Assembly (NCBI GenBank): GCA_029222685.1
Contig: JARHVB010000043.1
Location: 1 to 45,326, forward strand
Source: Terripilifer ovatus
Lineage (GTDB): Bacteria; Pseudomonadota; Alphaproteobacteria; Rhizobiales; Beijerinckiaceae
DNA length: 45,326 bases
Reading direction: 5' to 3'
Below are positions 40,735 through 45,326 of the stretch, in pieces. The notes under the pieces are model-generated. The model saw only the letters and a list, made by a program, of their open reading frames with translations. It ran no database searches and was not told the DNA's origin. The translations under genes were made by a program, and so were the position numbers. Within the stretch, counting starts at the first letter, position 1; every line of letters starts with the position of its first letter.

Positions 40735-43365
40735 ATGTTTTCCGACAGATATAATCCCCGCGAGACCGAGCCGAAATGGCAGAAATTCTGGGATGATTCC
40801 GGCACTTTCCGGACCAGAAATGAGGGGCCGCAGCCGAAGTACTATGTGCTTGAAATGTTTCCCTATCCATCGGGACGCATCCACATGGGCCATGTCCGCA
40901 ACTACGCCATGGGCGATGTGGTGGCCAGGTACAAGCGGGCCAGGGGATTCAATGTGCTGCATCCGATGGGCTGGGACGCCTTCGGCATGCCGGCCGAAAA
41001 CGCCGCCATGCAGAACAACACCCATCCGGCGAAATGGACCTACCAGAACATCGCCACCATGCGCGCCCAGTTGCAGTCCATGGGCCTGTCGCTCGACTGG
41101 TCGCGCGAAATCGCCACCTGCGATCCGAGCTATTACCGCCACCAGCAGAAGATGTTCCTGGATTTCCTGAAGGCCGGCCTGGTCGACCGCAAGAAATCCA
41201 AGGTCAACTGGGACCCGGTCGACATGACCGTGCTCGCCAACGAGCAGGTCATCGACGGCCGCGGCTGGCGCTCCAACGCGCTGGTGGAACAGCGCGAGCT
41301 GACCCAGTGGTTCCTGAAAATCTCCGACTATTCGCAGGATCTGCTGGATTCGCTGCAGACGCTCGACCGCTGGCCGGAAAAAGTCCGGCTGATGCAGCAG
41401 AACTGGATCGGCCGCTCCGAAGGCCTGATGCTGCGCTTCGACATCGATCCCGCGACCGCGCCGGCCTCCGAAACCGAGCTGGAGGTTTATACCACCCGGC
41501 CCGACACCCTGTTCGGCGCCAAATTCATGGCCATCGCCGCGGACCATCCGCTGGCCAGGACCATGGCCGTCGGCAATCCGCAACTGCAGGCGTTCATCGA
41601 CGAATGCCATCGCATGGGCACGTCCGTCGCCACGCTCGAGACCGCCGAGAAGAAGGGCTTCGATACCGGCGTCAAGGTTGTGCATCCGTTCGACCCGAGC
41701 TGGAAGCTGCCGGTCTATGTCGCCAATTTCGTGCTGATGGATTACGGCACCGGCGCCATCTTCGGCTGCCCGGCGCATGACCAGCGCGACCTGGACTTCG
41801 CCAACAAGTACTTCCTCGGCAATACGCCGGTGGTGGCGCCTGCCGATGCCGACCCGAAGACATTTGTCGTCACCGACACCGCCTATGACGGCGACGGCGT
41901 GATGATCAATTCGCGTTTTCTCGATGGACTATCGATCGAGGCAGCGAAAGAAGACGTGGCGAAACGGCTCGAAGGTGAAATGCTGCAGGGCCGGCCACGC
42001 GCGACGCGCCAGGTGAATTTCAAGCTGCGCGACTGGGGCATCTCCCGCCAGCGCTATTGGGGCTGCCCCATCCCTGTCATCCATTGTAATGACTGCGGCA
42101 CCGTGCCGGTGCCCGATGCCGACCTGCCGGTGAAACTGCCCGACGACGTGACATTCGACCGGCCCGGCAATCCGCTGGAGCGGCATCCGACGTGGAAACA
42201 TGTCGCCTGCCCGGTCTGCGGCAAGGACGCCGTGCGCGAGACGGACACGATGGATACGTTCGTCGATTCGTCCTGGTATTATGCGCGCTTCACCGATCCG
42301 TGGAACGAGACGGAGCCGACGACGCGGCAGGTGGCGGACGCCTGGCTGCCGGTCAACCAGTATATCGGCGGCATCGAACACGCGATCCTGCACCTGCTCT
42401 ATTCGCGTTTCTTCGCCAGAGCCATGAGCGCGACCGGCCATCTCGGCGTCAAGGAGCCGTTCGAGGGCCTGTTCACCCAGGGCATGGTCGCGCATGAAAC
42501 CTATCGTTCGGCGAACGGCGACTGGCTGCAGCCCAACGAGGTCGAAATCCGCACCGAGGGCTCGAGCCGCAAGGCCTTTCGTATCGAGGGCGGGGGCGAA
42601 GTCGCCATCGGCTCGATCGAGAAGATGTCGAAGTCGAAGCGCAATGTCGTCGATCCCGACGATATCATCGGCACCTACGGCGCCGACACGGCGCGCTGGT
42701 TCATGCTGTCGGATTCGCCGCCGGATCGCGGCGTCATCTGGTCGGAAGATGGCGTGCAGGGCGCGTTCCGCTATGTGCAGCAACTCTGGCGTCTGGTCGG
42801 ATCACTTTCGGAAGTCGCAGCCCCGGCCGGCACGCCGATCACCGGCGTCACCGAGTCGGCGGCTATCGAAATCCGCCGCCACACCCATAGCCATTGCGCC
42901 GCCGTGGGCGACCATATCGAACGCCTGCGCTTCAACACGGCGATCGCCGAAATCCGCAAGCTCACGAACGCTCTGGCGAAATCGATCGGCGACATCGAAA
43001 GCCCGGAGATTTCGGCCCAATGCCGCCTCGCCTATCGCGAAGCCGCCGATGCCCTCGTCCTGATGTTCGCCCCGATGATGCCGCATCTTGCCGAAGAATG
43101 CTGGGAACGGCTGGGCCATTCCGGGGCCGTGGCGTATGCTGCATGGCCTGTGGTCGATCCGGTTCTGGCGAAAGCCGAAACCGTCACCATGCCGGTGCAG
43201 ATCAATGGCAAGAAGCGCGCCGAACTGGTCATCGGCCGCGATACGGATGTAAAGACGGTCGAAACCGAGGCTTTGCAACTGGATGATGTCCAGCGCGCGC
43301 TCGAGGGCAGGCCGGTGAAGAAGATCATTGTTGTGCCGAACAGGATCGTCAATGTCGTTGTCTGA
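40735..43365 (+). CDS. leuS: Leucyl-tRNA synthetase
   Basis: This class Ia synthetase of 876 residues has HMGH (50-53, the HIGH motif in YPSGRIHMGHVRN), a CP1 editing domain (TTRPDTLFGAKFM, then YGTGAIFGCPAHDQRD) and KMSKS at 630-634. The length is normal for bacteria. Its 3' end overlaps the lptE start by 14 bases, giving a leuS-lptE-holA operon as in most alphaproteobacteria. Confidence 0.97.
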   Translation: MFSDRYNPRETEPKWQKFWDDSGTFRTRNEGPQPKYYVLEMFPYPSGRIHMGHVRNYAMGDVVARYKRARGFNVLHPMGWDAFGMPAENAAMQNNTHPAKWTYQNIATMRAQLQSMGLSLDWSREIATCDPSYYRHQQKMFLDFLKAGLVDRKKSKVNWDPVDMTVLANEQVIDGRGWRSNALVEQRELTQWFLKISDYSQDLLDSLQTLDRWPEKVRLMQQNWIGRSEGLMLRFDIDPATAPASETELEVYTTRPDTLFGAKFMAIAADHPLARTMAVGNPQLQAFIDECHRMGTSVATLETAEKKGFDTGVKVVHPFDPSWKLPVYVANFVLMDYGTGAIFGCPAHDQRDLDFANKYFLGNTPVVAPADADPKTFVVTDTAYDGDGVMINSRFLDGLSIEAAKEDVAKRLEGEMLQGRPRATRQVNFKLRDWGISRQRYWGCPIPVIHCNDCGTVPVPDADLPVKLPDDVTFDRPGNPLERHPTWKHVACPVCGKDAVRETDTMDTFVDSSWYYARFTDPWNETEPTTRQVADAWLPVNQYIGGIEHAILHLLYSRFFARAMSATGHLGVKEPFEGLFTQGMVAHETYRSANGDWLQPNEVEIRTEGSSRKAFRIEGGGEVAIGSIEKMSKSKRNVVDPDDIIGTYGADTARWFMLSDSPPDRGVIWSEDGVQGAFRYVQQLWRLVGSLSEVAAPAGTPITGVTESAAIEIRRHTHSHCAAVGDHIERLRFNTAIAEIRKLTNALAKSIGDIESPEISAQCRLAYREAADALVLMFAPMMPHLAEECWERLGHSGAVAYAAWPVVDPVLAKAETVTMPVQINGKKRAELVIGRDTDVKTVETEALQLDDVQRALEGRPVKKIIVVPNRIVNVVV

Positions 43366-43906
43366 TCGCCCCAAGGTTCGTTTCTCGGCCCGTCTCCCGC
43401 TGTCGCTGAGGATCGCCGCCGTCTGCGCAGCCGCCGGTTTTCTCGGCGGCTGCTTCCAGCCCATGTATGGCGGGGTCGGCGGCGGCCAGCTCGTCGAGGA
43501 ACTGCAGGCGATCAAGGTCGAGCCGATCCCCGACCGTCTCGGTCATTACCTCGGCAACGAGCTGATCTTCAATCTGAACGGCACCGGCTCGAGCCCGCCG
43601 CCGAAATACCGGCTGGTCATCACCGCGCGCGAGCGGGTGAATTCGCCGCTCGTCGATACGGTGACCGCCCGCGCCACCGCCGGCACGGTGCTGGTCGACG
43701 CCGAATACAAGCTCTACCGCCTGCCCTTCAGCGAAGGCGACAAGCCGATCATCGAAGACGTCGCCGTTGCGGCCGAAAGCTACGACCGCACCAGCCAGCG
43801 CTACGCCAACCTGCGCGCCGCGCGCGCCGCCGAAATCCAGAACGCCAAGGTTCTGGCCGATCAGATCAGGACGCGCCTGGCGATCAGTCTCGCGAAACCG
43901 TCCTGA
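43352..43906 (+). CDS. lptE: LPS-assembly lipoprotein LptE
   Basis: This 184-residue outer-membrane lipoprotein is the plug of the LptDE lipopolysaccharide translocon. Its signal peptide ends at the lipobox FLGGC with Cys34 as the lipidated residue. The mature domain has the LptE pattern YRLVITARERVN and YKLYRLPFSEGD. The ATG overlaps the end of leuS; AGGA lies upstream. Confidence 0.9.
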   Translation: MSLSDRPKVRFSARLPLSLRIAAVCAAAGFLGGCFQPMYGGVGGGQLVEELQAIKVEPIPDRLGHYLGNELIFNLNGTGSSPPPKYRLVITARERVNSPLVDTVTARATAGTVLVDAEYKLYRLPFSEGDKPIIEDVAVAAESYDRTSQRYANLRAARAAEIQNAKVLADQIRTRLAISLAKPS

Positions 43907-43918
43907 GCGCCGGCGCGC

Positions 43919-44956
43919 ATGGTCGCGATCCGCAGCAATGAGGCTGAACGGTTTCTGGCGAAGCCGCAGCCGCAGATCAGGCTCTATCTTTTCTTCGGCA
44001 CAGATACGGGGCTCGTCAGCGAGCGCGCCCGCAGCATGCTGCGGCAATCGGTCGACGATGTGAAGGATCCGTTCCAGGTCGTCGAGCTCGACTCCTCCGA
44101 CCTGTCTGCCGATCCGCAGCGGCTGATCGATGAGGCCAACACGGTCGGCCTGTTCGGCGGCCGCCGCGCCATTCTCGTCGCCGCCGGCGCCGCCAATATC
44201 GTCGGCGCCTTCGAGCCATTGATCGACGATCCGCCGAAGGATTGCACGGTCATCGTAGAAGCGGGCGCGCTGCGCAGCGATTCGGCTTTGCGCAAACTCT
44301 TCGCGCAGGAACGTTTTGCGGCCGCCATCGAATGCCTGCCCGACAGCGAGGACGATATCGCCCGCCTCGTCGATGCGGAAGTGGCCCAGGCGGGACTGAA
44401 GATCTCCGAGCCGGCGCGCGACATGCTGGTGTCGCTGCTCGGCGTCGACCGCCTGACCACGCGCGCCGAGATCGAGAAACTCATTCTCTATACCCACGGA
44501 CAGACGACGATCGAACTCGACGATGTGCTCAACAACAGCGCCGATGCGTCGGCGCTCGTCACCGACGAGGCCATCGACGGCGCCTTCGCCGGCAATCATG
44601 AAGCCGTGAGTGAAACACTCGAGCGCGTTTTTTCCTCGGGTACCGATGCCGGCGGATTTCTCTCGCAGGCGATGCGCCATGCGGTGATCGCCCATCGCAT
44701 CCGTCTCGAGATCGACAGCGGCACGTCGCCCGACCGCGCGCTCGACATGGTCACGCGCTCCATGCCGGTGCCCTATCCGCGCAAGGCGCCGCTGCTGTCG
44801 CACGCGAAAACGTGGAACGCGCCGAGATTGAACAGGGCCGTCGCCGTCATCGCCGAAGCCATCAAGCGCAGCCGCCGCGAAGCCCATCTCGCGCCCGAGA
44901 TCGCCATCCGTGCGTTGTGGATGATCGCGCTGGCGGGGAGATCGGCAAGGCGGTGA
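43919..44956 (+). CDS. holA: DNA polymerase III delta subunit
   Basis: This 345-residue clamp-loader subunit opens the beta clamp. The N-terminal domain carries LYLFFGTDTGLVSERAR and the AAA+-like segment GLFGGRRAILVAAG; the C-terminal collar includes GGFLSQAMRHAVIAHRIR. It follows lptE by 12 bp and is the last gene in the window. Confidence 0.93.
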   Translation: MVAIRSNEAERFLAKPQPQIRLYLFFGTDTGLVSERARSMLRQSVDDVKDPFQVVELDSSDLSADPQRLIDEANTVGLFGGRRAILVAAGAANIVGAFEPLIDDPPKDCTVIVEAGALRSDSALRKLFAQERFAAAIECLPDSEDDIARLVDAEVAQAGLKISEPARDMLVSLLGVDRLTTRAEIEKLILYTHGQTTIELDDVLNNSADASALVTDEAIDGAFAGNHEAVSETLERVFSSGTDAGGFLSQAMRHAVIAHRIRLEIDSGTSPDRALDMVTRSMPVPYPRKAPLLSHAKTWNAPRLNRAVAVIAEAIKRSRREAHLAPEIAIRALWMIALAGRSARR

Positions 44957-44990
44957 GATTCGGTTTATTCGAGTAGCATCAAATTACCGG

Positions 44991-45041
44991 AAGCCCTCAT
45001 CCTGAGGAGCGCCCTAAGGCGCGTCTCGAAGGACGGGGGCG
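44991..45041. repeat. Family A palindromic repeat
   Basis: Copy reading CCCTCATCCTGAGGAGCGCC, loop CTAAGG, then CGCGTCTCGAAGGACGGGGG, 35 bp past the holA stop. Confidence 0.85.
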
Positions 45042-45064
45042 TCACGCCGCAATCAACCAACCGC

Positions 45065-45090
45065 GTCATGCCCGGCCTTGTGCCGGGCAC
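45065..45090. repeat. Short GC hairpin repeat (family C)
   Basis: TGCCCGGC and GCCGGGCA are perfect inverted arms around CTT-GT. This hairpin motif (ATGCCCGGC...GCCGGGCA) is frequent between genes in Bradyrhizobium-like genomes as I recall. Confidence 0.6.
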
Positions 45091-45326
45091 CCACGCCGAG
45101 GTGCGCATTGATGAAAGAAAAGCCTGCACCACAGGGCTTTCTGCAAACAGGCTGCGGCGTTGTCGCGTGGATGGCCAGCCATGACGATTGAAAGGCGGCA
45201 GCATGTCGCCCCCCGCCCTCCGGGCGCTCCTCAGAGGGTGTGAATGTTTGGCAATATTGATTTGCACTGACGATTTCAGCGTGATTCCCTTGCGTCAGCG
45301 GTTTTGAGGTGACGCGATGGGGAAGG

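Larger units (their letters stand above)
44957..45326. other. Gene-free stretch rich in palindromic repeats
   Basis: No gene is supported in these 370 bases. They hold a family A copy (44991-45041), the hairpin GTCATGCCCGGCCTTGTGCC followed by GGGCA (45065-45090), a degenerate family A arm pair (about 45205-45243) and a small AAAGCC/GGCTTT hairpin near 45118. A neighbouring gene may begin past the end. Confidence 0.7.

Overview
The window is GC-rich chromosomal DNA from an alphaproteobacterium, most likely Hyphomicrobiales (Rhizobiales), in the Bradyrhizobium/Rhodopseudomonas/Xanthobacteraceae neighbourhood. This rests on gene content and order (ftsEX-plsC; trx-LON-Trm112-ubiH; amtB-tesB-glnK-amtB-ftsK-lolA-xth; leuS-lptE-holA), a CtrA-type box in front of ftsK, sigma-54-type promoters at the ammonium genes, and palindromic intergenic repeats of the kind common in these genomes. 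No database search was possible, so the genus is an inference.

Layout. 0.2-5.5 kb: a DUF3426-like membrane protein without its usual zinc ribbon, divergent from ftsE-ftsX and plsC, then a ChaC-type cyclotransferase and a DUF2125 protein preceded by a coupled 19-codon ORF. 5.7-9.8 kb: amino-acid biosynthesis, with chorismate mutase-hisC on the minus strand divergent from metX-metW behind a clear sigma-70 promoter. 9.9-12.0 kb: an accessory island with an asparagine-synthase-like (lasso-cyclase-like) gene and, convergent to it, a 50-codon ORF with a strong ribosome binding site that looks like a RiPP precursor. This is the best candidate for an undescribed system here. 12.1-24.4 kb: mostly accessory genes (YcaQ glycosylase, GNAT, an enolase-superfamily enzyme with altered active-site residues, an orphan TctC binding protein, an HlyD/FtsX-type/ATPase exporter, LysR and MFS with DoxX, a secreted unknown, TetR and a DHFR-like reductase), ending at tRNA-Gly(GCC).

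24.6-45 kb is core genome: a trans-editing deacylase, a thioredoxin-TPR protein, a LON-domain protein, Trm112, a UbiH-type hydroxylase, two ammonium transporters with PII and TesB, FtsK, LolA, exonuclease III, a response regulator with a cyclic-nucleotide-domain partner, an L,D-transpeptidase-like protein, YggS, LeuS, LptE and the DNA polymerase III delta subunit.

Two repeat families recur. Family A carries CCTCATCCTGAGGAGC and GCGTCTCGAAGGA arms. Family B carries GTCATTCCCG and CGGGAATGAC arms, and all five of its loci lie between convergent genes. Two family-B loci are long composites of about 116 bp that share their inner sequence. A 16-bp imperfect palindrome is shared by the regions upstream of both ammonium-responsive promoters.
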